DNA from: an uncultured Clostridium sp.
Lineage (GTDB): Bacteria > Bacillota > Clostridia > Clostridiales > Clostridiaceae
DNA: 15,070 nucleotides
Direction: 5' to 3'
NCBI GenBank assembly: GCA_934755305.1
Contig: CAKVLD010000069.1
Coordinates: 1 to 15,070 of the forward strand
The notes beneath the pieces were generated by a model that was given only the letters and a program-made list of their open reading frames with translations, did no database searches and had not been told where the DNA came from. This document shows positions 14,635 through 15,070 of the stretch, in pieces; the stretch's first letter is position 1; each line of letters begins with the position of its first letter. The position numbers and the translations under genes are program-made.

Positions 14635-15070
14635 CTTCGCCACCTCTTGAAATAATTATTTCTCCTGCATCATCTAATCTTCTAATTATTGAAACAATAT
14701 CTTGTTGAGCTTTTTCAACATCCATCAATCTAACTGGTCCTAAGAATTCCATATCTTCCTTCAATGAAGCAGCAGCTCTCTTAGATTGATTTCTATAAAT
14801 AGCTTCTCCAACATCTTCAGAACATCCCTTAAGAGCAAGTGCAAGATCTTTAACTTCAACTTCTCTAAGAATTCTTTGAATAGATACATCATCAAGAGTA
14901 ATAATATCTTCAAATACAAACATAGAACTCTTAATTCTATCAGCTAATTCCGCATCTTCTCTTTCTAAAGTTTCAGTTATATTCTTTTCAGTTGTTCTAT
15001 CAACTTGATTTAATATTCCTACTAGAGTTTCTACTCCACCTAAACTTGTCATTTCAGTTCTAACTACTGA
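14618..15070 (-). CDS. fliG: Flagellar motor switch protein FliG, C-terminal part (cut by the window edge)
   Basis: FliG is the rotor ring protein that receives torque from MotA. The visible 150 residues begin in the middle domain (SVVRTEMTSLGGVETLVGIL) and run to the natural C-terminus. The MFxF motif (MFVFEDI) marks the hinge before the C-terminal torque domain. The charged torque helix region follows in LALALKGCSEDVGEAIYRNQ and SKRAAASLKEDMEFLGPVRL. The open frame continues past the window edge, so the first methionine seen (15050-15052) is internal and not a start. The end overlaps fliH by 17 bases. Confidence 0.97.
   Translation of the reverse strand, partial: SVVRTEMTSLGGVETLVGILNQVDRTTEKNITETLEREDAELADRIKSSMFVFEDIITLDDVSIQRILREVEVKDLALALKGCSEDVGEAIYRNQSKRAAASLKEDMEFLGPVRLMDVEKAQQDIVSIIRRLDDAGEIIISRGGEDAIIV
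14643..14647 (-). promoter_or_regulatory. Ribosome binding site of fliH
   Basis: AGAGG, inside the end of fliG, lies 8 bases before the ATG at 14632-14634. An in-frame GTG overlaps this site and is therefore an unlikely start. Confidence 0.65.

Noticed and set aside
1..15070. CRISPR arrays, tRNA, rRNA or riboswitches
   Set aside because: None seen; nearly all bases are in flagellar coding sequence and the gaps are too short and lack the needed structures.

Overview
The window is one continuous stretch of a flagellar biosynthesis operon. Every gene reads on the minus strand, so transcription runs from high to low coordinates. It begins inside fliG at the right edge and ends inside flhA at the left edge. 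Base composition is strongly AT-rich, AGGAGG-type ribosome binding sites are common, and the gene order is that of clostridia. It also carries a FliR-FlhB fusion, a TIGR02530-type flagellar operon protein and flbD directly before motAB. Together these point to a motile, low-GC, Gram-positive Clostridium-like organism. The species cannot be fixed from this sequence alone.

In transcription order the genes are: fliG (3' part, rotor/switch), fliH, fliI and fliJ (export ATPase complex), fliK (hook-length control), flgD (hook cap), a TIGR02530-type operon protein, flgE (hook), flbD/swrD, motA and motB (stator), fliL, fliO, fliP, fliQ, a fused fliR-flhB, and flhA (5' part, export gate). Genes abut or overlap by a few bases almost throughout. 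The longest gaps are about 80-90 bases, on either side of flgE, and these hold stem-loops. No convincing internal promoter or intrinsic terminator was seen, so the block is probably co-transcribed from upstream of fliG.

The products form one assembly line. FliG is the rotor ring that FliH-FliI-FliJ docks near, feeding substrates to the FliP-FliQ-FliR-FlhB-FlhA gate. FlgD caps the growing hook, FlgE polymerises it, and FliK with the FlhB part decides when to stop. MotA, MotB, FliL and FlbD power the motor. There is no fliM, fliN/fliY or cheY between fliL and fliO, where Bacillus subtilis has them.

The least ordinary part is the hook region. FlgE is 888 residues, because about 540 residues made of five diverged tandem repeat domains (104-118 residue register) sit inside an otherwise normal 348-residue hook protein. 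FlgD, the hook cap, also carries an internal duplication of its small beta-barrel-like segment. Several start codons were moved downstream from the longest possible reading frame because a Shine-Dalgarno sequence lies exactly 8 bases before an internal start.
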